64,000 bases of DNA from Vibrio caribbeanicus ATCC BAA-2122. Lineage in GTDB: Bacteria; Pseudomonadota; Gammaproteobacteria; Enterobacterales; Vibrionaceae. A program made the translations under genes and the position numbers. Under the pieces are notes generated by a model that saw only the letters and a program-made list of their open reading frames with translations, did no database searches and was not told where the DNA came from. How positions within the stretch are numbered: the stretch's first letter is position 1; each line of letters starts with the position of its first letter. The stretch covers positions 1 to 64,000 of the forward strand of contig NZ_AEIU01000096.1 in NCBI RefSeq assembly GCF_000165125.1. Reading direction: 5' to 3'. Of the stretch, positions 35,490 through 45,411 are shown one piece after another.

Positions 35490-36701
35490 ATGAATCATTT
35501 AGATGATGAGACTTTAGTTTGGGACACCAAACAGTCAGAATTTTTGTCAAAACAAGACGATACTGATGAGAGTCATTGGCTGCCTGTCAGTGAATCCCGA
35601 GGTCGAAGTGAATTTTTATATCACTTCGACAAAGCAGAAAATCAACTTTTTAACATCAGTAGTGAGCTTTTCAGCATTACATTAAAAATTTCAACGCTCC
35701 CTGAGCCAGAAGATGTTTCTGCGCTCAGAAGACAGTTAGTTGGACTCATTAATGATATAAAGATCAAAGGTGCTGACTTAACATACCCCGTTGCCGTTAT
35801 CGATAAACTATGTTTTCTATACGCTGTCGTGTTAGACGAACTTATTATCTATACAAGCTGGGGAGAATTTCGGGGATGGGAGAACAAAACACTTCTAAGT
35901 GAGTTATTTGGCATGCGAAATGGTGGTGAATTATTCTTTACTGTTTCCGAAAAAGCGATCCGTCAGCCGCATAAAATGATTGACCTGCTGGAAGTTATCT
36001 ATGCTTTTGTAAATATTGGTTTTAAGGGTCAATATCGAGAAGCGGGTAACGAGCAATTAAAGATATTTACACAACAATTGCAACAGGTACTCGGAAAGTA
36101 TCGCCCTACCAGCAACATCTTTTGTCACACTCGTGCGAAACTCCCTAAATCGCGTAAGCCAACAAGGCGAAAACGCTATCTTGCCACGACTGTATTTTTT
36201 TCCTGTTTAATCGCCACTAGCATTGCTCTCACTCATTTTTGGTACGAGAAAAGCTACGATCAGCGAGCTAGAGATTTTGAAAAACTCGCTAATTTCAGCA
36301 ATCGATATATTATGTCTGGGGAGGTTAAAGATATCATTTTTGTTAGCAAAAACCTCAAAGTCGACTCTGAAAGTATGCAAAGAGAACCATTGATCGTGTC
36401 CCCAGACACGAGGCAAAATGATTCAAAATCACAAACAGCTGCTTTGCTCGTACAACTTGCCACTTTTTCGACGCAAGACAACGCAGATAAATTTATAAGC
36501 AAACTACCTTCCTCCAAATACTCTCCCAAAGTCGAACAAATCGGTTCGTATTTTAGAGTAATCGTAGAGAGCAACTCGACCCAAGAAGCCTACCAAATAA
36601 AACTTTGGTACACAGAAAAAGAGCAGCTCAAGCCAATCGTGGTTAGAAACACACGTACTGAAGATAAAAAACTCGGAGATTACGACATTGATAGCAAATG
36701 A
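35490..36701 (+). CDS. tssL: Type VI membrane protein TssL with C-terminal SPOR-like domain
   Basis: This 403-residue protein has a cytoplasmic DotU-type domain (IDKLCFLYAVVLDELIIYTSWGEF, SELFGMRNGGELFF, VIYAFVNIGFKGQYRE), one membrane helix at about residues 230-250 (YLATTVFFSCLIATSIALTHF) and a periplasmic tail. Residues about 318-386 (AALLVQLATFSTQDNADKFISKL, GSYFRVIVESNSTQEAY) read as a SPOR fold, which binds glycan strands lacking stem peptides. Many TssL proteins carry an OmpA-like domain in this place, or none. A peptidoglycan anchor is therefore kept, but of another kind. Its end overlaps the start of tssM by 14 bases. Confidence 0.9.
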   Translation: MNHLDDETLVWDTKQSEFLSKQDDTDESHWLPVSESRGRSEFLYHFDKAENQLFNISSELFSITLKISTLPEPEDVSALRRQLVGLINDIKIKGADLTYPVAVIDKLCFLYAVVLDELIIYTSWGEFRGWENKTLLSELFGMRNGGELFFTVSEKAIRQPHKMIDLLEVIYAFVNIGFKGQYREAGNEQLKIFTQQLQQVLGKYRPTSNIFCHTRAKLPKSRKPTRRKRYLATTVFFSCLIATSIALTHFWYEKSYDQRARDFEKLANFSNRYIMSGEVKDIIFVSKNLKVDSESMQREPLIVSPDTRQNDSKSQTAALLVQLATFSTQDNADKFISKLPSSKYSPKVEQIGSYFRVIVESNSTQEAYQIKLWYTEKEQLKPIVVRNTRTEDKKLGDYDIDSK

Positions 36702-39700
36702 AAAAATTGGCGCATCTTTGACAAAACGCAGTGTAATTTGGTCGACTGCTCTGGGCCTAATAACATTATTGATAGGAAGTGGTCTAAGCTGGTGGTTTGG
36801 TTACCCAGAAAAACTATTGACTGCAGTGCTGGTTACTTTATCGTCTAGTTTATTCGTAGCCCTAGTTACTTATCGTTTGATTAAACAGCTTTCATGCAAA
36901 AAAACAATCGATACTGAAACTATTTTGATTCAAAAAAGGGCTAAATTCCTTGCTCAAAACTTCAAACGTATGCTGTTTAGTCAGAGACGTAAGAAGCGCT
37001 TGGGAAGCATCTATGACTTGCCTGTTTATTTTTTGCTTAGCCAAGCCCCTCAAAAAGACAAAAATATCATCACACAGATGGGCTACGAAGCTTTCAAAGT
37101 TGATGATTTTGGCAATGGCATAGAATTTCCAGTTTTATTTTGGCTTAGTGAGCACTCAATATTAATCTCCATAAGTACTTCTGACGATCAACAGCCTCTT
37201 TATCTCAAAACTCTGACAAGCTGTTTAAATAAATGGCGTCCTCGACAGGCAATTAACGGAATACTAGTTACAACTGAGGTAAGTACACTCCTCGGAAACG
37301 TAGATGAGGTGAATCAATATGCTGATGATATAAAGTCAAAGATAAAAACATTTAATGAGCATTTTGGACTTGATTTACCTATATATAACATTGTTACCGA
37401 AATGGGCCAGATAAATGATTTCTGCCAGTTTTTCTCAGCATTTGATGATTCAAAAAGAAATGAAGTATTTGGCGCCACTTCACCCGTTTTAAAAACAGGA
37501 GGTATCGATGCAGAATGGTTCAACCAAGAATTTGATCACCTAATAAATCAATTAATAGCACACATAAATGCGGCTTTATCTGCTCAACTCAACCAAGATT
37601 ATCGAAGCTCAATCTGCGCTGCACCCTATCAGTTTGGTCTATTAAAACAAGTGTTATGGTCGTTTTTACAACGCTTGTATAAAGGAGACCAGCTCAATAA
37701 TGGTTTGGGGTTTAGAGGCTTTTATTTTACCCATAGTGGGCATGGTGAAAAGCAATACGACTTGCTTGCAAACGTTGTCAATGAATCACTAGGTAATGAT
37801 AAATTTCTCCAGCATCAGCAATTACCTGTGTCACAAACACTATTCGCACAACATATCATGCACCAAGTTGTTTTAAATGAATCACAGCTCGTTGGGGTAA
37901 ATCAACGAAAAGAAAATATGCTTCTTTTCTGGCAGGGTGCTTACACCTTCGTTTGTATTACTCTCCTTATCTCTGTTTTAGGTATCATAAAACTTGATTT
38001 TGACTATCAAAGTGAGAGAGAAACGAAAGCAGACGATATGCTCGATAAATATAAAGAGGCCATTTCTGCAACTCCTTATGATATTGAGAGTATGGGCGAA
38101 AATATCCCTAATTTATACACGTTAAACAGAATATACAATCTTTATCAGCAACCAGATCCTTGGTACACACTACCCTTTTTACCAAGTTCTAGTATAAAGC
38201 CGGAAGTGGTCAAAGCTTATTTTGATGACCTAGACAGAGTACTGATCCCTTCAATGGAAAATACATTAGAAAAAGACCTGTTTGTTTATGTCAACCTTGA
38301 GGACCAAGCAAAAACACTATCTCTGCTCAATAATTATCGACTTTTATTTGAACCCAAAAGAACAAATATCGATAAGTTAAAAACTTACTTTATGTCGACA
38401 TTAAAAGAACAGGGTGAAGCGGATAGCGTGACACTGGCACAATTGAAAATTCTTCTTGACGACGTATTTACAAAAGATCTAGTTCCAAATAAAGAGAACT
38501 TCGACCTTGAAAAGCTGGCACGAAAGGTTATTGATCAGACAGGCATAGAAACCTTACTTTACGAACACATTCTTAACTCCGCAAAGTATTCTAAGAGGAT
38601 AGATATACGCAGAGAACTTGGCGATAAATTCAACCGAATATTCACGTTCTCTGGCGATTACATTGGTTACCTTGTGCCATACCTCTATACACCGACAGGA
38701 TTCAATGAGCTTGACTTATCGGCAAACTCACCGGTTTTAAAAGAGGCACTTCAAGCTTATGAGGGTATTGCTGGGCAATCTCCGAGTGCCTCAGAGTTAC
38801 ACCGTATAAGTAAAGATTTGAAAAAAATGTATCAAAAGGACTATATCAACTATTGGCGTAGCTTTGTCAGCCATATTAATGCAAAAGACATTACAGAAAC
38901 TGATACACTCAAGTTGGCACTGGCGACACTTAAAATTAAATCGGATAACCCGATAGCCCGACTCTATGAAACCATTCACAAATACACATCGGTTGAGATA
39001 GAACTTTCCGAATCCGAAGTCAATAAAGAAGCGCCGCCTAAACAAGACCCAGAGAAAAAAGAAGCTGCTCGCCAGATTTTTATTGCATTTTCGAAATTTC
39101 ATAAACAAATTTCTACCGACGAAAACGGCAGCAGACCAGTGGATTCATTAATTAAAAAAATTGATGATGTTGATACTTGGCTAAATAGGTTTTACGACGC
39201 GGAAAACCCACAAGAGCTTGCTTTTAAGACACTTTCAGCTGAACTAAAAGCACCTAATCCAGTAGTTTCTTTGGTAAGCAAGAAATCTATCGCACCCTTG
39301 GTATCCACCACTATACTGGAGGGAATGACTAAGCAGATAAATGAGATTATTCTTTCTCTGGCACATAGTTATTTAAATACCGCTTGGCAAACCGAAGTGT
39401 TTAGCCCCTATACAAAAACAATTGCTGCTTATTACCCATTCAATAAAACGGCTTCTATTGATGCAAGTACCTCTGATATTACTGCATTCTTTAAAACTGG
39501 AGGAACCCTAGATAAATTCTATCAAACCAAACTGAAAGCATTCTCAACACAAGAGCGTTCACCGTTTTTAGCTGGATTAGTTCCCAACTCAGGCCTAGCG
39601 CTATCACCGGATGTTTGGCAAATGATAAATAAAGCGGAAGATATACGAAGTGCACTATTTTTAAATGATCCCCAAAGCCTCTCAATTCAATTCCAAGTGA

Positions 39701-40065
39701 GGGCGAAAGAAATGAGTGCCGACCTGATCAAGTTTTCAATTAATGCTGACAAATCAATATTTAGCTATCAACACGGCCCTAAGCTTTGGAGCAAACAAAC
39801 TTGGTCTACCCAGAAAATAAACAAAGACTCACTGGATTTCAGAATTGAGACTAAAAAAACTTCAGTTTCCTCAGACGAGTACACGGGAAGCTGGGCTTGG
39901 TTCAAACTGATCGAACCCAGAGTCATTTCCTCAACTTCGCAAACCACTGTTGCTGAGTTTACCCATGGCCAGAGTAAAGTAAAAATCGATATTCTCACAG
40001 AGGGACAAAACAACCCCTTTGTGCCCAACTTTTTCTCTGCATTTAGACTGCCAGCAAGTATCTGA
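36688..40065 (+). CDS. tssM: Type VI membrane protein TssM (IcmF)
   Basis: The 1125-residue protein spans the inner membrane and fills the periplasm, binding TssJ. Two N-terminal helices (about 17-37 and 43-62), a cytoplasmic domain and a third helix (about 411-433) precede a long periplasmic region. The start is TTG 36688 with GGAG nine bases upstream, inside tssL; no ATG is available nearby. Where IcmF proteins usually have Walker A (LPWYLVIGPPGSGKT), residues 111-125 read [15 protein letters not shown], so the nucleotide-binding loop is lost. The C-terminal domain ([23 protein letters not shown]) is typical. Confidence 0.94.
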   Translation: MIANEKIGASLTKRSVIWSTALGLITLLIGSGLSWWFGYPEKLLTAVLVTLSSSLFVALVTYRLIKQLSCKKTIDTETILIQKRAKFLAQNFKRMLFSQRRKKRLGSIYDLPVYFLLSQAPQKDKNIITQMGYEAFKVDDFGNGIEFPVLFWLSEHSILISISTSDDQQPLYLKTLTSCLNKWRPRQAINGILVTTEVSTLLGNVDEVNQYADDIKSKIKTFNEHFGLDLPIYNIVTEMGQINDFCQFFSAFDDSKRNEVFGATSPVLKTGGIDAEWFNQEFDHLINQLIAHINAALSAQLNQDYRSSICAAPYQFGLLKQVLWSFLQRLYKGDQLNNGLGFRGFYFTHSGHGEKQYDLLANVVNESLGNDKFLQHQQLPVSQTLFAQHIMHQVVLNESQLVGVNQRKENMLLFWQGAYTFVCITLLISVLGIIKLDFDYQSERETKADDMLDKYKEAISATPYDIESMGENIPNLYTLNRIYNLYQQPDPWYTLPFLPSSSIKPEVVKAYFDDLDRVLIPSMENTLEKDLFVYVNLEDQAKTLSLLNNYRLLFEPKRTNIDKLKTYFMSTLKEQGEADSVTLAQLKILLDDVFTKDLVPNKENFDLEKLARKVIDQTGIETLLYEHILNSAKYSKRIDIRRELGDKFNRIFTFSGDYIGYLVPYLYTPTGFNELDLSANSPVLKEALQAYEGIAGQSPSASELHRISKDLKKMYQKDYINYWRSFVSHINAKDITETDTLKLALATLKIKSDNPIARLYETIHKYTSVEIELSESEVNKEAPPKQDPEKKEAARQIFIAFSKFHKQISTDENGSRPVDSLIKKIDDVDTWLNRFYDAENPQELAFKTLSAELKAPNPVVSLVSKKSIAPLVSTTILEGMTKQINEIILSLAHSYLNTAWQTEVFSPYTKTIAAYYPFNKTASIDASTSDITAFFKTGGTLDKFYQTKLKAFSTQERSPFLAGLVPNSGLALSPDVWQMINKAEDIRSALFLNDPQSLSIQFQVRAKEMSADLIKFSINADKSIFSYQHGPKLWSKQTWSTQKINKDSLDFRIETKKTSVSSDEYTGSWAWFKLIEPRVISSTSQTTVAEFTHGQSKVKIDILTEGQNNPFVPNFFSAFRLPASI

Positions 40066-40076
40066 AACTTTTGACT

Positions 40077-40832
40077 ATGCATGGTATAGAAACGCAAGAG
40101 CAACGAGCGATTACGAACTGTCTGAGAGTATTGGGGCTTAACCAATACTCTCAGGTGAGTGCGAGAGTTTTTGCTGCACACCACCCCAAGTTTGGTAGGG
40201 TAATCATTAAATTTGCCCTATCAAGACTATCGAAAGAAAGACTCAATCTTGAGTCCGACTTCCTGTCAAAATATCGATCCAGCTTTTGGCCACAGTATAT
40301 TGGTTTTGGATCAAACAATAACATTACATGGCTGATGAGAAAAATGGTTGAAGGAGAAGTACTATCGAACTTTCTTCTCAATAACAGCAATGTAGATATG
40401 GTTAGAAAACATATAGAAAAAGGACTTCAATCGATTCACAGCACCGGATTTATCCATGGAGATATCAAACCCTCCAATATCATTGTTGAAAAATCTGGTC
40501 ATATCAAACTTATTGACTTTGGTGCTATCTTACCTATTGGCACTCGATATCAAGACTCACCAACAATGGAACTTTCCCCACGGTATTCATCAATTCAAGC
40601 TCTACAGCGTTATGGTGTTGTCGATAAACAACAAGACTTCATTGCACTTGCAATCTCTATCCAATCTTTGGCTGGTAGATCCCCTGCTCACAAACAGACG
40701 CTAGAACAAATATTTTCACAGAGAAAAGGAGTACACTTTCATGCACTCCCCTCTACTTATCAACATATGATGTCTCAACAGTTTAAAACGTATCTTCGCC
40801 TTAAAACTCACACCAGTACACCCACTGATTAA
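40077..40832 (+). CDS. Small Ser/Thr protein kinase of the type VI locus
   Basis: The 251-residue protein is a minimal eukaryotic-like kinase. It has a candidate ATP-anchoring lysine in GRVIIKFAL, catalytic loop [13 protein letters not shown], metal-binding IDFGAI, and an activation segment followed by [10 protein letters not shown]. It lacks a clear glycine-rich loop, any membrane helix and any periplasmic sensor domain, unlike PpkA of Pseudomonas. It lies 11 bases after tssM and is the last gene of the locus. It probably phosphorylates the FHA protein or another component to trigger assembly. No PppA-type phosphatase gene is present. It converges on the carbonic-anhydrase-like gene with one base between them. 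Confidence 0.85.
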   Translation: MHGIETQEQRAITNCLRVLGLNQYSQVSARVFAAHHPKFGRVIIKFALSRLSKERLNLESDFLSKYRSSFWPQYIGFGSNNNITWLMRKMVEGEVLSNFLLNNSNVDMVRKHIEKGLQSIHSTGFIHGDIKPSNIIVEKSGHIKLIDFGAILPIGTRYQDSPTMELSPRYSSIQALQRYGVVDKQQDFIALAISIQSLAGRSPAHKQTLEQIFSQRKGVHFHALPSTYQHMMSQQFKTYLRLKTHTSTPTD

Positions 40833-40833
40833 A

Positions 40834-41670
40834 TCAGGATTTTGATTCACTGTCAGACAAGAGTTTAGGATTAATAACTAAATTTCTTACACCGTGAGCC
40901 TTACGTTCTTCAAAGGGGTTATTCCTCAGCCATTCAACAACCGTTGATATATTAACTTTGGTTACCATAGGTCTGACACTCCACGTCACCTGAAATGGAG
41001 AGCCTTTCTCGTTATAGCTAGGACCTGTTGTCGACCCAGCGTATTCAATCGGTTTGCCAGTATTACTCGGTAAATTAGGAGCTTGGTAGTAATCACCGGT
41101 TTGAGTGACTTTATTTAGCGTGGTGAAATCAAGCGCATTGTCATCATTAACGAGTACATAAACCTGCCCCTCTACTCTTAGCGCAGGGTTGCTAATACCA
41201 TCTGCAATACATGCGCCTAATGTTGATCCAGGCTGAACGTCAGCAGACGAATAAACATAATGAACCTCAATGGTATCACCAGGCTTTAGTGATTTATCAT
41301 TTTCAAATGGAATGAGTTCTGAGCTAGTTAGCGAACCACTATAAACGTACCCTGTCTCATTACCCTTTCCATCACCATTACCTGCATAAGTCGTAAACTC
41401 TCCGCCCTTATGTTCAGCATTCTTGTGAAAATGGATATTACATAAATTCATCTTTTTGAAATCTGGGGCGGTACCAAACACTCTATGATTAACGCCAGAA
41501 ATATTATCGATATCGCGAGGTGCTTGGGGGCCAAAACCTTTTCCCTGAGTATTCTCTGCAAGCTTTTCTCTCTGTTCACTGATCACTTTATCGCTGACAT
41601 GATGGCCAGCGTATGTAGCCGAGGAGTAGCCTAACAGTACCAATAAACTCGTTATAAGTTTCACTTTCAT
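40834..41670 (-). CDS. Delta-class carbonic anhydrase-like secreted protein
   Basis: The 278-residue product has a signal peptide cleaved near SSATYA. The mature sequence carries NLCNIHFHKNAEHKGGEF, a histidine- and cysteine-rich stretch that I recall from bacterial proteins annotated as delta-class carbonic anhydrases, plus EVHYVYSSADVQPGSTLGACIADG and VTWSVRP. If so it hydrates CO2 in the periplasm with a bound metal. The assignment rests on recollection of the family rather than alignment. It is transcribed toward the type VI kinase and is apparently a single gene. Confidence 0.65.
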   Translation of the reverse strand: MKVKLITSLLVLLGYSSATYAGHHVSDKVISEQREKLAENTQGKGFGPQAPRDIDNISGVNHRVFGTAPDFKKMNLCNIHFHKNAEHKGGEFTTYAGNGDGKGNETGYVYSGSLTSSELIPFENDKSLKPGDTIEVHYVYSSADVQPGSTLGACIADGISNPALRVEGQVYVLVNDDNALDFTTLNKVTQTGDYYQAPNLPSNTGKPIEYAGSTTGPSYNEKGSPFQVTWSVRPMVTKVNISTVVEWLRNNPFEERKAHGVRNLVINPKLLSDSESKS

Positions 41671-41774
41671 TTAATCATTTATCCTTATGTTGTGTGTTCA
41701 TAGAGTTAGTCATTAATTCACTCAAAAAATCCCCTAATTAATTGTAAGAATATGTTTTTCTTATATTAATAATT

Positions 41775-41790
41775 TCAAATGAACATTTGA
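41775..41790. promoter_or_regulatory. Palindrome upstream of the carbonic-anhydrase-like gene
   Basis: TCAAATG-AA-CATTTGA is a perfect 7-bp inverted repeat with a two-base centre, about 105 bp upstream of the start at 41670. It sits in a 267-bp AT-rich gap and could be an operator. No matching regulator is identified. Confidence 0.35.
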
Positions 41791-41937
41791 GCTTTTGTGA
41801 TGTTATAGGTAAACCAACCCAAAACCTGACACCCCCCTACTGATCGTGTTTGACTAGTTAGATAGGGCAAAGATTAACTTAACGGGTATAGAGTCAAAAA
41901 AAAGTGAAGAAAAGAGAATAAATGAGACTTTGGGCGA

Positions 41938-42336
41938 TCATCCAAGGTTTGGTTCTATACACCATGGCTGCCAACGCTTACGCATCGAAGATACGACGCT
42001 TTTAGGGACATCATGAATACTCCCGTAACAGTTAGAACATTCAATGACTTGAAACTGAGCTGAAAAATGTTCTGCCAAACGATAATAAGGTTTAATTTCC
42101 CAGAGCTCTATGAATGTGTTTGAGACTACGACACTCTTGTTTTCGAACAAAGCACGTTTTGTCATCATTTGGCACCAACGGTGAGCTTCGCGGGTCCTAT
42201 GCACATCAAAACGGTATCTACCGCATTTATCGATAAAAAACATATCGGCTTCATAATGCAGTGCATCCATTGTCTTTGCGAGGGTACTTTTACCCGATCC
42301 TGGTAAACCACGAATAACGGTTAATTTCAGGGACAT
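41938..42336 (-). CDS. P-loop ATPase/kinase-like protein (AAA_33 type)
   Basis: This 132-residue cytoplasmic protein has a Walker A GLPGSGKST at residues 10-18, then YEADMFF and VVVSNTFIELWEIKPYYRLAEHF, as in small polynucleotide-kinase-like P-loop proteins. The substrate is not known. It is divergent from metA, with MetJ boxes lying between them. Confidence 0.75.
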   Translation of the reverse strand: MSLKLTVIRGLPGSGKSTLAKTMDALHYEADMFFIDKCGRYRFDVHRTREAHRWCQMMTKRALFENKSVVVSNTFIELWEIKPYYRLAEHFSAQFQVIECSNCYGSIHDVPKSVVSSMRKRWQPWCIEPNLG

Positions 42337-42425
42337 TCAAAACTCTTTTAGTGTTGAAAAGTACTTATTGTAAACAAAAAACTTAAAGGATAGCTATCGA
42401 CATAAAGCTCAAACTAGTTTAATTT

Positions 42426-42449
42426 AGACACATGGACGTCTAGACACCC
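42426..42449. promoter_or_regulatory. MetJ operator upstream of metA
   Basis: Three tandem octamers AGACACAT, GGACGTCT and AGACACCC match the met-box AGACGTCT at 5, 7 and 5 of 8 positions. They end 14 bases before the metA ATG. MetJ with S-adenosylmethionine represses methionine genes at such arrays (established in enterobacteria and vibrios). Confidence 0.8.
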
Positions 42450-42463
42450 CAAAGGAGTACAAC

Positions 42464-43402
42464 ATGCCAATTAAAATTCCCGATCAACTACCAGCATCCG
42501 ACGTTTTACGTTCTGAAAATATCTTCGTGATGCCGGAATCAAGAGCGGCAACACAAGAGATTCGTCCTTTGAAAGTACTCATTTTGAATTTAATGCCAAA
42601 GAAAATTGAGACTGAAACCCAATTTCTTCGCTTATTATCAAATAGCCCACTTCAAGTAGATATTGAACTACTAAAAATTGATGATCGGCCAAGTAAAACA
42701 ACACCTTCAGAGCATCTCAACAATTTTTACCGTCAATTCGATACCGTTAAAAATCGAAACTTTGATGGCCTAATTATAACGGGTGCACCTTTAGGCTTGG
42801 TTCAATTCGAAGATGTGATCTATTGGGAGCATCTAGAGACAATAATGCAATGGGCTAAGCAGCATGTTACTTCTACATTGTATGTATGTTGGGCAGCACA
42901 AGCGGGGTTAAAACTTCTATATAATTTGCCCAAACGTACCCGTAAAGAAAAGCTGTCGGGTGTTTATCATCACCATTCTCACCAGCCATTCCACCCCCTA
43001 CTACGAGGTTTTGACGATACATTTCTAGCACCCCACTCTAGATATGCAGATTTCTCGCTTGAATATCTTGAAAACAATACCGACCTCGATATCTTGGCGA
43101 CGTCTGACCTTGCTGGAGTTTACCTAGCTGCGACCAAAGATAAACGCAATATTTTTGTGACCGGACATCCTGAGTATGATGCAAATACACTCCATAATGA
43201 ATACATTCGCGATTTTAGTGAGGGAATGGAACCTCCTATCCCCGTAAACTATTACCCAAACAACAACCCGGATAATACACCTTATGCGAGCTGGAGAAGC
43301 CATGGCCACCTCTTATTCTCCAACTGGCTCAATTATTGTGTTTACCAACAAACACCTTATGATCTCGAACATTTCAGTGAAGAAAACTTCACTAAAGACT
43401 AA
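42464..43402 (+). CDS. metA: Homoserine O-succinyltransferase MetA
   Basis: MetA acylates homoserine in the first committed step of methionine synthesis. The 312-residue protein shows the N-terminal [23 protein letters not shown], the nucleophile motif [11 protein letters not shown] and the [10 protein letters not shown] segment with catalytic His and Glu. AAAGGAG lies six bases before the ATG, directly after the MetJ boxes. Confidence 0.97.
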   Translation: MPIKIPDQLPASDVLRSENIFVMPESRAATQEIRPLKVLILNLMPKKIETETQFLRLLSNSPLQVDIELLKIDDRPSKTTPSEHLNNFYRQFDTVKNRNFDGLIITGAPLGLVQFEDVIYWEHLETIMQWAKQHVTSTLYVCWAAQAGLKLLYNLPKRTRKEKLSGVYHHHSHQPFHPLLRGFDDTFLAPHSRYADFSLEYLENNTDLDILATSDLAGVYLAATKDKRNIFVTGHPEYDANTLHNEYIRDFSEGMEPPIPVNYYPNNNPDNTPYASWRSHGHLLFSNWLNYCVYQQTPYDLEHFSEENFTKD

Positions 43403-43734
43403 AAGCCGCCCGCCTCTTGCTGCCTAGACTTATATTAAGAAAGATATTGCTGCATGAGGCGGAAGTTCCCTATCGCTCGATTTAAGGCATCTTTACAAAA
43501 TCTAGGTTGAGATAGGCGCTTTCTTGGAATGTTATTCTCTTTGAGGTTAACGTATTGATAGTGCCAGTACCTTAATGCCCAGCATCACGAAGTCGCTTAA
43601 GTTCAGTACTCTACAAAAAAGAGTATAATGCAGTATTTTATGTTCACTCTATCACGCAAGCAATAAATTAGAGTATAATCGGCCCAACACTTCGATATAA
43701 ATGATTGACCTGTTAAACAACGAAAAAACTATCT
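43403..43734. promoter_or_regulatory. Intergenic region before the pilF-like gene
   Basis: This 332-bp gap holds no gene. A weak stem (CCGCCTC with GAGGCGG, 43410-43462) follows metA. Near the right end AGAGTATAAT occurs twice, with perfect TATAAT boxes at 43624-43629 and 43674-43679, 50 bp apart. No good -35 box is found for either. Confidence 0.3.
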
Positions 43735-44379
43735 ATGCGTTTTCTCTGTTTCTTGTCTTTGTTTATTGTTGGTTGCACCGCTCCAACTCAACAACTTTAC
43801 GGTCGTGCTGATGCGCGTATTGCGCTGGGGATTAAATATTTAGATATGGGTAATATGGTTAAGGCGAAATTTAACCTTATGTCTGCCCAAAAACATGCTC
43901 CCAGCTATTATAAAGTCACTCTTGCTTTGGCTCACTACTATGAAAAAGTCAATGAAAGTAAGCTTGCTTCTAACCTATTCAAACAAGCTCTTGAAAAAGA
44001 ACCGAATAATGGAGAAATACTTAATAATTTTGCTAAGTTTTTATGCAATCGTGGACATTACCAACAAGCGAGAACTCTTTTTGCCAAAGCAACACGCCAA
44101 TTGGAGTATCTTCATACTGCACTTAGCTATGAAAACGCAGCACTATGCGCTTTAAAATATAAGGATATTCAAAGCGCAGCAAAACTGTTTAATAAGGCAT
44201 TAAATCACGACCCCAATCGTACTAAGTCAACATTAAATTTAGCTAAGATCGACATTGCCAATGGCAAAATACAACAAGCAAAGGTGAGGCTTGCAAGCTT
44301 ATTGGGGGTAGATGTAAAAAGCCGTCGTATCTCCGAAATTTTAAATCAACTTGCAATGTCAAAGGATCCGAAGGACTAA
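43735..44379 (+). CDS. PilF/PilW-like TPR lipoprotein
   Basis: The 214-residue lipoprotein (lipobox IVGC, Cys14) carries tandem TPR repeats (DARIALGIKYLDMGNMVKAKFNLMSAQKHAP, ALEKEPNNGEILNNFAKFLCNRGHYQQARTLFAKA, KLFNKALNHDPNRTKSTLNLAKIDIANGKIQQAKVRL). This is the pattern of PilF/PilW, which assists type IV secretin assembly. It is not next to rlmN/ispG where pilF usually sits, so it may be a paralogue. It overlaps the convergent rlmF by four bases. Confidence 0.8.
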   Translation: MRFLCFLSLFIVGCTAPTQQLYGRADARIALGIKYLDMGNMVKAKFNLMSAQKHAPSYYKVTLALAHYYEKVNESKLASNLFKQALEKEPNNGEILNNFAKFLCNRGHYQQARTLFAKATRQLEYLHTALSYENAALCALKYKDIQSAAKLFNKALNHDPNRTKSTLNLAKIDIANGKIQQAKVRLASLLGVDVKSRRISEILNQLAMSKDPKD

Positions 44380-45410
44380 TTACACAGAGACTTTAGCCAT
44401 TCATGTCGCTTTTCAATTGGGTGAAACGTCCAAGCAACAAAACGACTCTGCTTGTTACCCTGCTTCATTTCAATAATTTTTATCTCTTCTGCACCCACTT
44501 TTTCCAAATTTTTTCTTAACCAGCGAACATTTTCTTTTTTTGAAATCAATGTTGAGAACCACAAAACTTGAGAAGAAAAGTGACGACTTTCTAATGCCAT
44601 GTCCTTAACGAATCTAGCTTCACCACCTGGACACCACAATTCTGCTCTCTGTCCACCGAAGTTAAGTTTATTTGCGCCCTCCTTACCCGATGTGAGTTCA
44701 CTTTCCTGGCGACGTTTAGCACGGTTTTTAGCAAGATTATTGATTTTTCTATTTGTACCGGCTTGAGCCTCTTTTAAAGACTTGTGAAACGGTGGATTAC
44801 AGATAGAGACTTCATAATACTCGTTTGGCCCTATGATTCCTTTAAAGATGCGACGACTGTCATTTTGTAAACGACACTCTACTTTATTTTCTAATATTGA
44901 ATTTTCTTTTATGATCTTAACAACATTACTCACCGATACAGGATCGATATCCGAGCCCACACACTGCCATTGATACTGGGTGCAACCTATGATGGGATAA
45001 ACCGCATTTGCTCCAGTTCCAATATCAAGAGCTCGAACACGGTTATGTTGTGTATCGGCATAGTCCTCAAATAATAAGTCGGATAAACGATGAATATAAT
45101 CCGCTCGACCAGGAATTGGAGGACATAAATATCCTTTAGGTATATCCCAAAATTTTATTTTATAATAAAGATTCAATAGTGCCTTATTCAATATTTTGAC
45201 CGAGTAAGGATCAGAGAAATCGATACTTGAAAGACCATTGGGTGTTACGATTATTTGTGCAGACAACGCAGGTTCTGCTTTCACTAGTCGGTCGAAATCA
45301 TAGTTCCCACGGTGGAGATTACGTTTGTGTAATCCAGCTTTAGTCATCACTTTAATGACTTTTGACGTTGTTGAGTTCTCTTTTGCAGAAGAAGAGGTTT
45401 TGTAAGGCAT
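44376..45410 (-). CDS. rlmF: 23S rRNA (adenine1618-N6)-methyltransferase RlmF
   Basis: RlmF methylates A1618 of 23S rRNA. The 344-residue protein has KAGLHKRNLHRGNYDFDRL, a SAM-binding motif ALDIGTGANAVYPIIG and the catalytic CNPPFHKS (N-P-P-F type motif for N6-adenine methylation). Basic N-terminal residues suit RNA binding. It starts one base after the YgjP-like gene stop. Confidence 0.94.
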   Translation of the reverse strand: MPYKTSSSAKENSTTSKVIKVMTKAGLHKRNLHRGNYDFDRLVKAEPALSAQIIVTPNGLSSIDFSDPYSVKILNKALLNLYYKIKFWDIPKGYLCPPIPGRADYIHRLSDLLFEDYADTQHNRVRALDIGTGANAVYPIIGCTQYQWQCVGSDIDPVSVSNVVKIIKENSILENKVECRLQNDSRRIFKGIIGPNEYYEVSICNPPFHKSLKEAQAGTNRKINNLAKNRAKRRQESELTSGKEGANKLNFGGQRAELWCPGGEARFVKDMALESRHFSSQVLWFSTLISKKENVRWLRKNLEKVGAEEIKIIEMKQGNKQSRFVAWTFHPIEKRHEWLKSLCN

Positions 45411-45411
45411 A

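Noticed and set aside
39500-41000. PppA phosphatase or TagF gene at the end of the type VI locus
   Set aside because: After the kinase comes a convergent carbonic-anhydrase-like gene; no PP2C motif is found.
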